64,000 bases of DNA, taken from Candidatus Enterococcus myersii. GTDB lineage: Bacteria > Bacillota > Bacilli > Lactobacillales > Enterococcaceae. The position numbers were made by a program, and so were the translations under genes. This document shows positions 1-8,503 of the stretch, one piece after another (the stretch's first letter is position 1; each line of letters starts with the position of its first letter). The DNA lies in assembly GCF_017316025.1 (NCBI RefSeq), contig NZ_JAFLVT010000008.1:62001-126000 (forward strand), in the 5' to 3' direction. The notes under the pieces were generated by a model. That model saw nothing but the letters and a program-made list of their open reading frames with translations, did no database searches and was not told where the DNA came from.

Positions 1-968
1 ACACCTTAAGTAAGTTTGAATATTATCAGGTATCAATACCTACAGCAATTTTGATATGGTTAATGATTTATCCAATGATGTTGAAGATTGATTTCACTAG
101 TATTGTTAGTGCAGCCAAAAAGCCTAAAGGATTAGTTGTTACCTGCGTGACAAACTGGTTAATCAAACCTTTTACAATGTATGCTATATCCGCTTTTTTC
201 TTCTATGTGATTTTTAAGAATCTTATACCTATAGAATTAGCAAAAGAGTACGTTGCTGGTGCTGTTATATTAGGTGCTGCACCTTGTACAGCTATGGTAT
301 TTGTATGGAGTTATCTAACGAAAGGTGACGCAGCATACACTCTGGTACAAGTAGCGATCAATGATTTAATTATTTTGATTCTATTCGCACCCATTGTAGC
401 GTTTCTACTTGGTGTGGACAATGTTGTTGTTCCAATGGGAACATTGCTATTATCTACAGTTCTTTTTGTAGTAGTGCCACTACTTCTAGGTTTCGTTACT
501 AGAGTAATGATAATAAAAAATAAAGGTAAGTACTATTTCGAAGATGTCTTTTTAAAGAAATTTGACTCTGTTACAATCATTGGATTATTGCTAACGTTGA
601 TTATTATTTTTTCTTTTCAAGGTGAAAAAATATTAGCCAATCCAATTCATATTTTATTAATTGCAATTCCACTAACCATTCAAACGCTACTAATTTTTAC
701 TATTGCCTATGGGTGGTCAAGGTTTTGGAAGTTGCCTCATGAGATTGCCTCACCAGCTGGAATGATTGGTGCGAGCAATTTCTTTGAACTAGCGGTTGCT
801 GTTGCGATTTCACTTTTCGGCCTACAGTCTGGCGCGACTTTAGCAACAGTTGTAGGAGTGTTAGTTGAGGTACCGATCATGTTGCTATTAGTAAAGATTT
901 CCAACAATACTAAGTCATGGTTTGTTAAGTCAGGTGATACTAACCAAATTGAAAATCTATATGAGTAG
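1..968 (+). CDS. acr3: ACR3-family arsenite efflux permease, 5' end outside window
   Basis: Membrane permease that exports arsenite using the proton gradient (ACR3 family). The reading frame is open from base 3, so the start lies before the window; about 321 residues are visible and only some 35 N-terminal residues seem to be missing, judged by alignment to the intact copy at 48010-49092. Many hydrophobic segments are present, and the conserved cysteine motif GAAPCTAMVFVW of the fourth membrane helix is intact. The protein is roughly 90% identical to the 48010 copy but the DNA has many silent differences, so the two are related genes on different elements rather than a recent duplication. It is followed after 14 bases by the CoA-disulfide reductase/rhodanese gene, suggesting one operon. 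Confidence 0.93.
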   Translation, partial: TLSKFEYYQVSIPTAILIWLMIYPMMLKIDFTSIVSAAKKPKGLVVTCVTNWLIKPFTMYAISAFFFYVIFKNLIPIELAKEYVAGAVILGAAPCTAMVFVWSYLTKGDAAYTLVQVAINDLIILILFAPIVAFLLGVDNVVVPMGTLLLSTVLFVVVPLLLGFVTRVMIIKNKGKYYFEDVFLKKFDSVTIIGLLLTLIIIFSFQGEKILANPIHILLIAIPLTIQTLLIFTIAYGWSRFWKLPHEIASPAGMIGASNFFELAVAVAISLFGLQSGATLATVVGVLVEVPIMLLLVKISNNTKSWFVKSGDTNQIENLYE

Positions 969-982
969 TTGGGGTGCATAGT

Positions 983-2644
983 ATGAAAATAATAATCATC
1001 GGGTCTGTTGCAGCAGGAACAAGTGTTGCTGCAAAAGCGAGAAGGAACACAGAAGAAGCGGAAATCATTCTATATGATAAAGATATCGACATCTCATATT
1101 CTGTTTGTGGAATTCCATATGCTGTTGGAGGAGAAGTTGAAAAATTCGATGAATTGACTCCACGGAATGCTGAGTGGTTCAAAAAGAGATACAACGTAGA
1201 TATTCATACTTCGCATGAAGTACAACGTATTGACCATAAAAAGAAACGTATTTACGGACTAAATTTGATTACTAGAAAGTCGTTTTCAGATGATTATGAT
1301 GCATTAGTATTTGCAACAGGTTCAATTTACAATACACCGGCTATATTCTCTAATAGACAATTTGAAAATGTATTTCAAATCAAAAATGTTTCCAGTGGTA
1401 AAAATATTCACAACTTTATTAAGACTAATAAAGTAGAAAAAGCTGTTATTGTAGGTGCTGGATATATTGGGTTAGAGATGGCTGAACAATTACAGAGACA
1501 AGGAATAGCTGTTTCGTTACTGCAACGAGGCAACCATCCAATGTCTCATTTAGATTGGGATATGGCTATAAGAATAGAGAACGAAGTAGCAAAACAACAG
1601 ATTGATTTTAGGCCAAAAGAAACGGTTGTTGAATTAGTAGGTGAAGAACAACTAACTGCTGTTAAGACTTCAAAAGGGAATGAATTATCAGCCGATTTAT
1701 TTGTATTGGCAACAGGAGTAAGGCCAAATACAGAATTGGCTCAAACCATAGGAATAGAGTTGGGCAAAACGGGAGCAATTAAAGTAGACAATAGAATGGA
1801 AACCAATTTGAAAAATGTCTATGCAGTAGGGGATGTAGCAGAAAGCTACAATCGCATTACTCAACAACCAATCTATCGTCCCTTGGCTTCGACTGCGAAC
1901 AAGATGGGTAGAATTGCTGGTGACACAATTACTGGTGGCTCTTTACGATTTAAAGGAATATTAGGAACCGGTATTTTGCGCTTTTTTGATTTAGCCATTG
2001 CACAAACGGGTCTTACTGAAAAGGAAGCTCTTAAAGAAGGATTAGAAGTTGCCGTTTTATACAATATAAAACCAAATAAACCTGATTACATGGATGGCAA
2101 AGAAATGGTCATCAAAGCAATAGCAGATAAAAGCAGCGGTAGAGTTCTGGGTGCCCAAATTATCGGTTATGACGGAGTAGATAAAAGAATCGACGTGCTT
2201 GCTACGGCTATTTCCTTTGGAGCATTGGCGGAAGAACTGTTTGATTTAGATTTAGCTTATGCACCACCATTTTCAACAACCAAGGATCCCGTTCATTATA
2301 CTGGAATGGCCTTAGATAACGCGGTGAAGAGAAGAGCGCCTTTGATGTCCCCGATTGAGTTAATTGAACGACAACACAGAAAAGAAAAGTTACAGATAAT
2401 TGATACAAGATCCAAAAAGCAATTCGAAAAATCAAAGGTTAAAGGAGCTATTCATATTCCATTATCTGATTTGAGGACACGCTACGATGAGTTAGACAAG
2501 AATGTTTTGACAATTACGTACTGTAATAAAGGTGTTACCGGGAATGCTGCACAAAATATACTGTTAAACGAAGGATTCAAACACGTGTACAATCTTTCCG
2601 GAGGAAACAAAAATTATCAAGAAATTTATGAGAATATTGATTAA
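983..2644 (+). CDS. FAD-dependent CoA-disulfide reductase-like protein with C-terminal rhodanese domain
   Basis: Flavin- and NAD(P)H-dependent disulfide (CoA-disulfide or polysulfide) reductase fused to a rhodanese sulfur-carrier domain, 553 residues. The N-terminal GSVAAGTSVAAKARR segment is the FAD-binding fold, SVCGIPYAVGG carries the single redox cysteine (about residue 42) typical of CoA-disulfide reductases, GAGYIGLEMAE is the NAD(P)H-binding motif, and NVYAVGDVAE is the second FAD motif. The last ~95 residues form the rhodanese domain with active cysteine in TYCNKGVTGN. I chose ATG 983 rather than GTG 974 because GGGGTG at 971-976 is then correctly spaced. It follows acr3 closely, so it probably belongs to the arsenic operon; its precise substrate there is inferred, not shown. 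Confidence 0.88.
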   Translation: MKIIIIGSVAAGTSVAAKARRNTEEAEIILYDKDIDISYSVCGIPYAVGGEVEKFDELTPRNAEWFKKRYNVDIHTSHEVQRIDHKKKRIYGLNLITRKSFSDDYDALVFATGSIYNTPAIFSNRQFENVFQIKNVSSGKNIHNFIKTNKVEKAVIVGAGYIGLEMAEQLQRQGIAVSLLQRGNHPMSHLDWDMAIRIENEVAKQQIDFRPKETVVELVGEEQLTAVKTSKGNELSADLFVLATGVRPNTELAQTIGIELGKTGAIKVDNRMETNLKNVYAVGDVAESYNRITQQPIYRPLASTANKMGRIAGDTITGGSLRFKGILGTGILRFFDLAIAQTGLTEKEALKEGLEVAVLYNIKPNKPDYMDGKEMVIKAIADKSSGRVLGAQIIGYDGVDKRIDVLATAISFGALAEELFDLDLAYAPPFSTTKDPVHYTGMALDNAVKRRAPLMSPIELIERQHRKEKLQIIDTRSKKQFEKSKVKGAIHIPLSDLRTRYDELDKNVLTITYCNKGVTGNAAQNILLNEGFKHVYNLSGGNKNYQEIYENID

Positions 2645-2672
2645 ATAGTAAATTGCTGAGGTAATATAATTT

Positions 2673-2846
2673 ATGTCTGAAGAAAAGAGAGCCGTTGCTA
2701 GATTATTTGGGATGTCACTGGCATTTATTCTAGCTAAATTACTAAATTATCCAATTAGTATTGGAATATTTATCAACTTTATTACGCTAATTTTGGTATT
2801 CTATTTATTGGCCAAAAGGAAAGAAAGACAAAGTAAGAAAAAATAA
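2673..2846 (+). CDS. small membrane protein of 57 residues
   Basis: Short gene starting at ATG 2673, 28 bases after the reductase gene, with GAGG upstream at 2658-2661. The product has a charged N-terminus (MSEEKRAVARLF), two hydrophobic stretches suggesting one or two membrane segments (around residues 12-27 and 29-46) and a very basic tail (KRKERQSKKK). It resembles no family I recognise. It ends directly before a strong terminator, so it is likely the last gene of the acr3-reductase operon. Confidence 0.6.
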   Translation: MSEEKRAVARLFGMSLAFILAKLLNYPISIGIFINFITLILVFYLLAKRKERQSKKK

Positions 2847-2848
2847 GG

Positions 2849-2877
2849 TCATGTGGTCAATTGACCACATGCCTTTT
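2849..2877 (+). terminator. Rho-independent terminator
   Basis: A perfect 22-base palindrome (arms CATGTGGTCAA and TTGACCACATG) is followed by CCTTTTT. It ends the arsenic/reductase operon. Confidence 0.85.
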
Positions 2878-2938
2878 TACAGTATAAAAGTTAGAGCGAC
2901 TTCTAATTTAAGAATTGTTTTACGAAAGGAAAAAGTAT

Positions 2939-3874
2939 ATGGAATATGCACTTGAAATAACGAATTTAAAAAAAATCTATGGAACAGGTGTTGAGGCATT
3001 ACGTGGAATTGATCTCCAGGTTGAAGAGGGTGATTTCTATGCCCTTTTAGGGCCCAATGGTGCTGGGAAGTCGACAACCATTGGTATTATTACTTCTCTT
3101 GTCAATAAAACATCTGGAATGGTAAAAGTTTTCGACTACGATCTTGATAAAGACTTAGAAAGAGCAAAGCAGCAAATTGGTCTTGTACCACAAGAATTCA
3201 ACTTCAATCCATTTGAGACTGTTCAACAAATTGTAGTGAATCAGGCAGGTTATTATGGTGTTCCGAGAAAAGAAGCATTGAAGCGCAGTGAGAAGTATTT
3301 GAAGCAATCAAATTTATGGGAAAAACGTAACGAACGTGCTCGGATGCTCTCTGGCGGGATGAAGCGCCGGCTGATGATCGCTCGAGCACTAATGCACGAA
3401 CCAAAGCTATTAATTTTGGATGAACCAACCGCTGGGGTGGATATTGAACTGAGACGTGAAATGTGGTCCTTCTTAAAAGAATTAAACGAAAATGGAACCA
3501 CTATTATCTTGACCACTCATTATTTGGAAGAAGCTGAAATGCTTTGTCGACACATAGGGATCATTCAATCAGGAGAATTGATTGAAAATACTAGTATGAA
3601 AGAACTTCTATCCAAATTACAATTTGAAACATTTATTTTAGATCTAGCACCTCATGATGCAGTTCCTAAGATAGAAGGATATACGTATTCTTTAGAAGAC
3701 GATCTGACTTTATCAGTGGAAGTTGAACGAAATCAAGGAGTAAATGATATTTTTAATCAACTCAGTGATCAAGGGATGAAAGTTTTATCGATGCGGAATA
3801 AATCTAATCGTTTAGAAGAGTTATTTTTGAAAATCACCGAAGAAAAAAGATTCTTGGAGGAAACCAATGCGTGA
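2939..3874 (+). CDS. yadG: ABC transporter ATP-binding protein, YadG-like
   Basis: ATPase subunit of an ABC-2 type exporter, 311 residues. Walker A is GPNGAGKST, the signature is LSGGMKRR, Walker B is LLILDEPTAGVD and the H-loop lies in ILTTHYLEEAEM. ATG 2939 is chosen because AAAGGA at 2925-2930 is well placed; the longer frame from 2915 lacks such a site. From memory of Escherichia coli YadG, long stretches match closely (for example FNPFETVQQIVVNQAGYYGV), which is much more similarity than expected between these phyla. It overlaps the permease gene by 8 bases, so both are translated together. The substrate is unknown. Confidence 0.9.
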   Translation: MEYALEITNLKKIYGTGVEALRGIDLQVEEGDFYALLGPNGAGKSTTIGIITSLVNKTSGMVKVFDYDLDKDLERAKQQIGLVPQEFNFNPFETVQQIVVNQAGYYGVPRKEALKRSEKYLKQSNLWEKRNERARMLSGGMKRRLMIARALMHEPKLLILDEPTAGVDIELRREMWSFLKELNENGTTIILTTHYLEEAEMLCRHIGIIQSGELIENTSMKELLSKLQFETFILDLAPHDAVPKIEGYTYSLEDDLTLSVEVERNQGVNDIFNQLSDQGMKVLSMRNKSNRLEELFLKITEEKRFLEETNA

Positions 3875-4637
3875 TATTTATCTTACTGCTTTAAAAAGTC
3901 TTGCTATTAAGGAAACTAACCGTTATCTACGTATTTGGGTACAAACTCTGGTGCCACCAGTTATAACGACATCGTTGTATTTTATCATTTTTGGGAAAAT
4001 GATTGGTGGCCGAATTGGAGATATGGGTGGGTTCACTTATATGGAATTTATCGTACCCGGATTAATTATGATGTCAGCAATCACAAGCTCATACGCTAAT
4101 GTATCTTCATCTTTTTTCTCTCAAAAGTTCCAAAAAAATATTGAAGAGCTATTAGTTGCTCCAGTACCAACACATATCATCATTTGGGGATTTGTTATTG
4201 GTGGGTTAGGACGAAGTATTCTCGTAGGATCACTTGTAACGATTATTTCCTTATTTTTTGTGCCACTTAATGTTCATTCATGGATTATTGTTATTCTCAC
4301 GTTATTAATGACTGCAATATTATTTTCATTAGCTGGTTTGATAAACGGTGTTTTTGCTCAATCTTATGACGACGTATCGATCGTACCCACCTTCGTTTTA
4401 CAGCCGTTAACTTATCTAGGAGGAGTATTTTATGCGATATCGATGTTGCCCCCATTCTGGCAAGGTGTTTCAAAAATAAATCCAATTGTTTATATGATCT
4501 CAGCGTTTAGATATGGATTTTTAGGAACAACCGATGTACCAATAGCTATGTCGATTACAATACTTATTTTATTTATTGTTGTTCTTTATTCTATTTGTTA
4601 CTATTTAGTCGATACAGGTAGAGGGTTAAGAAGTTAA
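3867..4637 (+). CDS. yadH: ABC-2 type transporter permease, YadH-like
   Basis: Membrane subunit of the exporter, 256 residues with about six hydrophobic segments; same length as Escherichia coli YadH and, as far as I recall that protein, matching in motifs such as RIWVQTLVPPVIT, YMEFIVPGLIMMS, NIEELLVAPVPTH and the ending GRGLRS. It overlaps the ATPase gene and has GGAGG (3857-3861) inside that gene as ribosome binding site. The pair sits on an integrative element between arsenic genes and a Fic gene. What it exports cannot be read from the sequence. Confidence 0.9.
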   Translation: MRDIYLTALKSLAIKETNRYLRIWVQTLVPPVITTSLYFIIFGKMIGGRIGDMGGFTYMEFIVPGLIMMSAITSSYANVSSSFFSQKFQKNIEELLVAPVPTHIIIWGFVIGGLGRSILVGSLVTIISLFFVPLNVHSWIIVILTLLMTAILFSLAGLINGVFAQSYDDVSIVPTFVLQPLTYLGGVFYAISMLPPFWQGVSKINPIVYMISAFRYGFLGTTDVPIAMSITILILFIVVLYSICYYLVDTGRGLRS

Positions 4638-4913
4638 TGCTTTTACAATGATATCCCATTTAAAAGCTACAAATTAACATCGAATAGTTGTTTTTTTGAA
4701 GATCAGTCACAACTGATAAAAGCAATATCAACATTTAGAGCTTTAATTGTAGCTCTTACGTAGAATTTACTCTTTTTCCTAAAAAATCTACCAGTTAAAA
4801 GAAATTGGATTATCGAAGCTCACTAAAACTTAGTTTATTTGAATTGAATTTGTGAAATACTTTTAGGGCTTTTTGTATTTGAATAGTAAAACTAATGTGA
4901 TGATGAAATATAG
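4638..4913. other. intergenic region without recognisable gene
   Basis: AT-rich gap between the YadH-like gene and the Fic operator. I see no convincing open frame, strong terminator or repeat in it. Confidence 0.5.
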
Positions 4914-4969
4914 TTTTCTCCGCCATTATTTGTTTTTCTCCGCCAAATAAGATAAAATGGCGGAGAAAA
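4914..4969 (+). promoter_or_regulatory. triple 12-bp operator in the fic promoter
   Basis: The 12-mer TTTTCTCCGCCA occurs at 4914-4925 and 4934-4945 and, inverted and perfect, as TGGCGGAGAAAA at 4958-4969. The first two start exactly 20 bases apart, on the same helix face. They surround the likely promoter (GATAAAAT near 4951) and end just before the ribosome binding site. The Fic protein downstream has a C-terminal winged-helix domain, so autoregulation through these sites is the natural inference. Confidence 0.75.
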
Positions 4970-4982
4970 GAGGTGGATGGCG

Positions 4983-6044
4983 GTGAAAGAATTTAATTAT
5001 CGTGAGTTGAAAAAACTCTCTCTTAGTCACGATTTGTTGAATATGATGACTAAGATTCATGAGTATAAGGGAAAGCAAGAACTCTATATTGCGACCAAAC
5101 CAGAAATTTTAAGTAAACTGACGGACTTGGCTTTGATTCAAAGTACAGAGGCTTCCAACAAAATTGAAGGAATTGCGACGACAGATGGCCGCTTGAAGCA
5201 AATCGTGGCAGAAAAGGTCAAACCTCGTAATCGAGACGAAGAAGAAATTGCCGGTTATCGGGATGTTTTGAAACTGATTCATGATAGCTACGAGTACATT
5301 CGCGTAGTGCCAAATGATATTTTAACGTTACACAAGAACCTCTATAATTACTCAGCTAAAAGTTACAAAGGTAAGTTCAAAAGTGGTGATAATGTTATTA
5401 CGGAAAAAGATCTGGATGGTAAGGAGCGAGTTCGGTTTGTACCAGCTCCTGCTTATTTGACACCTGATTTAATTGATGAGTTGTGCTACCAATACAATCA
5501 AGCCATTCAGAAGGCTGAGATTGATCCGTTACTGCTGATTCCTTGCTTTGTTTTAGACTTTCTCTCGATTCATCCATTCAGTGACGGGAATGGGCGGATG
5601 TCGCGCTTGTTGACGCTGTTATTGCTATACAAGTCAGGCTATTTAGTCGGCAAGTACATCAGTATTGAAATGTTGATTGAAGAATCGAAGCAAACCTATT
5701 ATGAAGCGTTACAGGCAAGTTCTGTAGGATGGTTGGAAAATGAGCAAGACTATACGCCTTTTGTTCGCTATCTTGTCGGAATCATTTTGCGAGCGTATGA
5801 AAACTTCTCAGAGCGTTTCGAGATTATTATCAATCGTGAGCTAACACCTGCAGAGAGGGTAGTAGAGGAACTAGAAAAGTCCTTTGAACCTTTGAGTAGA
5901 GCTAATCTGGAGAACTTATTGCCGGATATTAGCCAGCGAACGATAGAACGTGCTTTAGCTGAGTTACAAACAGAGAATAAGATTCAAAAAGTCGGGCAAG
6001 GCCGTTCGACTAAGTATCAGCTAATAAATGAATTCAAATCGTAA
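4983..6044 (+). CDS. Fic-family protein with C-terminal winged-helix domain
   Basis: Predicted Fic enzyme that transfers AMP (or another nucleotide phosphate) to protein hydroxyls. The catalytic motif is HPFSDGNGRMSR, preceded by a Fic_N type region. The sequence SNKIEG, about 60 residues from the start, fits the [S/T]xxxE[G/N] inhibitory-helix motif, which places it in the self-inhibited class II. The last ~60 residues (ISQRTIERALAELQ and following) form a winged helix for DNA binding. GTG 4983 is preferred to ATG 4977 because AGGTGG at 4971-4976 directly abuts the ATG. Three copies of a 12-bp operator lie upstream. Target proteins are unknown; a role in phage defence, regulation or element maintenance is possible. 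Confidence 0.88.
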   Translation: MKEFNYRELKKLSLSHDLLNMMTKIHEYKGKQELYIATKPEILSKLTDLALIQSTEASNKIEGIATTDGRLKQIVAEKVKPRNRDEEEIAGYRDVLKLIHDSYEYIRVVPNDILTLHKNLYNYSAKSYKGKFKSGDNVITEKDLDGKERVRFVPAPAYLTPDLIDELCYQYNQAIQKAEIDPLLLIPCFVLDFLSIHPFSDGNGRMSRLLTLLLLYKSGYLVGKYISIEMLIEESKQTYYEALQASSVGWLENEQDYTPFVRYLVGIILRAYENFSERFEIIINRELTPAERVVEELEKSFEPLSRANLENLLPDISQRTIERALAELQTENKIQKVGQGRSTKYQLINEFKS

Positions 6045-6279
6045 TATAATTCACGGGCCATCAATAGAAGCATAAAATCGGTAATTTAAAAATCAACGAG
6101 GCTAATTGAAAGTTGAATAGCTAAAAATATCAGTTTGATGCGCTATTTGAAACTCGTTAGAACCAGTGAAAACAAAATGTGAACTTTTTTAAATTAGTTT
6201 ACACTTGTCAATAAGTGCTTATTTCCTTGGTATAACAGTGTTTGTACGTAGCTTTTCAATTGTTTTTCGTGTTTTTGTA

Positions 6280-6301
6280 CCCCCCTGTTAGATAGGGGGG
6301 G
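6280..6301. other. oriT-like hairpin, C6-TGTTAGATA-G7
   Basis: CCCCCC, TGTTAGATA, GGGGGGG make a near-perfect hairpin. As I recall, the transfer origins of Tn916-type elements contain a closely similar hairpin with a TATCTAACA loop in the opposite strand. A related hairpin lies at 10496-10517 in element A. Assignment as a relaxase nick region is inference. Confidence 0.5.
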
Positions 6302-6683
6302 TGAAACAACACTCGCGGGCTAGCGCCCACTCGTGTTCAAGGCGAACTCTTTACGAAGGGGAATTCGCTTGAGGCGAACCCCTCCGCAAAGAGCGCCTAA
6401 CATTTGGAGGATTTGTTCTTTTATCTTTGACTTTGCAACGTTAAAAAGACCACATGGGTTTACCATGCAGTTTCTTCAATGGAAAGATAAAAAAGAAGTG
6501 TAGTAGATACTGATATGCTCTGAATTTGTCGTAACCAAATTGTCTTACGTTCAAAATTGGTTACGAATCGTGGTTACGAGTGCCTAAAATCGACTGAAAT
6601 CCAGTACAAATCTTGAGGCGAAAAATACTGATAAATCAGCATTTTTGATATTCATTGATTTAAAATAACACAGTTGAACTGCC
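6302..6683. other. structured non-coding right end of element 0
   Basis: No gene is visible. Bases 6309-6336 form an inverted repeat (AACAC...GTGTT around CGGGCTAGCGCCC), and 6340-6397 form a long imperfect hairpin with ends GGCGAACTCTTT and AAAGAGCGCC. Further right, GGTTACGAATCGTGGTTACGAG at 6559-6580 is a direct repeat of GGTTACGA that could be an integrase arm site near the element end. Together with the hairpin at 6280 this resembles an origin region for transfer or rolling-circle replication. Confidence 0.5.
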
Positions 6684-6733
6684 AACCAGGTCTTAAGAAA
6701 GCACGTAAAGCTTCACAGTTCTCTAAGCGTTAA
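6684..6733 (+). repeat. att site 1: orphan rpsI 3' end
   Basis: The 50 bases read, in frame, ...PGLKKARKASQFSKR-stop, the C-terminus of ribosomal protein S9. The sequence upstream does not continue the S9 frame, so this is an attachment-site remnant, not the gene. It marks the junction between element 0 on the left and element A on the right. Confidence 0.88.
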
Positions 6734-6758
6734 TATCCTTTATATATCAACGTTTCTG

Positions 6759-6791
6759 GCACTTTCCGATTTTGGGGAAGTGTCTTTTTTT
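6759..6791 (+). terminator. terminator following the rpsI remnant
   Basis: CACTTTCC...GGGGAAGTG stem followed by seven T. A very similar stem (CACTTTCC...GGAGGGTG) follows the rightmost att site at 50084-50115, so elements appear to restore an rpsI-type terminator as well as the codons. Confidence 0.75.
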
Positions 6792-6907
6792 GTACGCTTA
6801 GGTACGAAAAAATGTACGAGATTTTGAATTGGCTGTTTTTAAGACCTAGGTCGGACACTATATAATCGTTCTTTTTAGTTTGTTTGATTGTTATTTTAAA
6901 TAGTTAT

Positions 6908-8143
6908 TTATTTTGCTTTTCGAGCTTCATCTAGGCGTTTCTCGAATTTTTCATAAGTGGAAAGATCGACAACATTTGGGGTATTAACGTATATTTCTGT
7001 CGTTTTGATATCCGAATGGGTTAAGGCTTGAGAAATTTGCGCCATTGTTGCACCGCCTTCACGAGCTAACGTACTAAAGGTATGGCGTAGTTTGTGAGGG
7101 TTTGTCTGAACCAGTTCCTCATGTCTTCGGCGAATGGATTTTAGCCGATAATTTAAGTAATCCACATGAACCGGAATATTTACTTCGCCACTTCGATTGG
7201 CATAAGTGAAAAGAAATTGTTCTTTCGTCTGTTTAATGCCCAACTGTAGCAGTTCTTCCTTTTGTTTTTGCTTCCATTCTTTCAATAGTTTAATAAGGAA
7301 TGTCGGAATCTTGAACTTCGTGGCTTTGCGCCCTTTTGTGGATTTTAAATTGCCAAACTTATCCTTACTTTGAATCAAACTGACATAACCATTTTCAAAA
7401 TCAATATGCTTCCACTGAAGGGCATAGGATTCGCTCTTGCGGTCCCCTAGGTTCAACGTTAGCATCAAGAGAACATAGTCTTGCATGATTAGAGAACCAT
7501 TGCTGTAATCCTCATTCGCTGCGTCTAGCCAATCAATCAATTCTTCGGCTGTCAGTGCTTCACCGTTTAGCTGACGTTCCGCCTTTAGTTGCTGTTTCTT
7601 AGGATCACCCACATACCGAATCACTTTTTCAATCCGATTGTATTCGATATACTCTAATAGCTCCGCAATATCAAAAATCTGGTTGACGTAACTTTTGATG
7701 ATTTTGATATTGGCATAAATTTGGGACTTTTTCATCAAAGCACGAAGCACAAAGTCTTTATTGTCGTTTAAGAACTTGATGGAATATTCACCAAACATCG
7801 GTAGAATATGAAGACGGAAGACATCTTTCGTATTGCTAATGGTTGTGGCAGTTGGTATTTGCCTAGATCGTCCAGTAGAACCAGCGATATACATATCCAA
7901 CCAAACTGTTTCATAAAACTCTTTGAATTTGATATGCCCGTTTAATTCAAATGAACGAGCACTCTTTTCATTAAGCACACGTTGAATTTTTTGAGACAGG
8001 TCTTTTTCAGCTTGTTCCGCTTCTTTTTTCGTCCTAAATGTTTTGCGGTAGCGTTCGGTAGTGACACCTAGAATTTGTCGCACCTCCTTGGGGTAAAACA
8101 CCTCCAATTTGTAGTGGTTGTTTTTCAGTTTAGTAATTGCCAT
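6908..8143 (-). CDS. int: tyrosine recombinase/integrase of element A
   Basis: Site-specific integrase, 411 residues, that would join the element to the rpsI 3' end. The N-terminal part (MAITKLKNNHYKLEVFYP) is an arm-binding type domain, followed by a core-binding SAM-like domain, and the catalytic domain has the box-II pattern HKLRHTFSTLAR, ALTHSDIKTTEIY with the nucleophilic tyrosine. The start at 8143 follows an AGGAAGGAAC site; the longer frame to 8236 has none. It is closely similar to the integrase at 29734-31029, less so to that at 37446-38495, and a decayed relative lies at 55.7 kb. The gene faces the att site 175 bases away; GTACG repeats at 6790-6818 may be arm sites. Confidence 0.93.
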   Translation of the reverse strand: MAITKLKNNHYKLEVFYPKEVRQILGVTTERYRKTFRTKKEAEQAEKDLSQKIQRVLNEKSARSFELNGHIKFKEFYETVWLDMYIAGSTGRSRQIPTATTISNTKDVFRLHILPMFGEYSIKFLNDNKDFVLRALMKKSQIYANIKIIKSYVNQIFDIAELLEYIEYNRIEKVIRYVGDPKKQQLKAERQLNGEALTAEELIDWLDAANEDYSNGSLIMQDYVLLMLTLNLGDRKSESYALQWKHIDFENGYVSLIQSKDKFGNLKSTKGRKATKFKIPTFLIKLLKEWKQKQKEELLQLGIKQTKEQFLFTYANRSGEVNIPVHVDYLNYRLKSIRRRHEELVQTNPHKLRHTFSTLAREGGATMAQISQALTHSDIKTTEIYVNTPNVVDLSTYEKFEKRLDEARKAK

Positions 8144-8211
8144 GTTCCTTCCTACTTTCTTATACGCAAACCAGAACGTAGGAATGACTACGTTCTGATT
8201 ATAAACCGCTT

Positions 8212-8487
8212 CTAGCGAGTATAGCAATGGAGCCATTCGTCTATAGCTTGCCGATCAAAACGCACAACACCTTGAATCGTGATTTTTGGCAGTCCTTGTT
8301 CGACCCATTTATCCAAAGTGTTGTTCGCAATATGGAGATATTGGCAAGTTTCTTTCTTGGTTAAATAGCGTTTGTCGATCGCAGTATCTTGTCGTACTTG
8401 ATTCACATTGTTTAGAAGAAGTGTGTACACACTATTTCCTAGCTGTTTCATCTGCTCATCGTTCAGTAAAAATTGAACTTCGTGCAT
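8212..8487 (-). CDS. xis: excisionase-like MerR-type DNA-binding protein of element A
   Basis: 91 residues; the C-terminal half (RYLTKKETCQYLHIANNTLDKWVEQGLP ... VRFDRQAIDEWL is the region) has the winged-helix pattern of excisionase-family DNA-binding proteins, which direct integrase towards excision. Start 8487 is set by AAGGAGG 8 bases upstream. It lies between integrase and Rep genes on the same strand, the usual order for these elements, and its partner in element B (31095-31370) has the same layout. Confidence 0.85.
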   Translation of the reverse strand: MHEVQFLLNDEQMKQLGNSVYTLLLNNVNQVRQDTAIDKRYLTKKETCQYLHIANNTLDKWVEQGLPKITIQGVVRFDRQAIDEWLHCYTR

Positions 8488-8503
8488 AGGTAACCTCCTT
8501 TCT

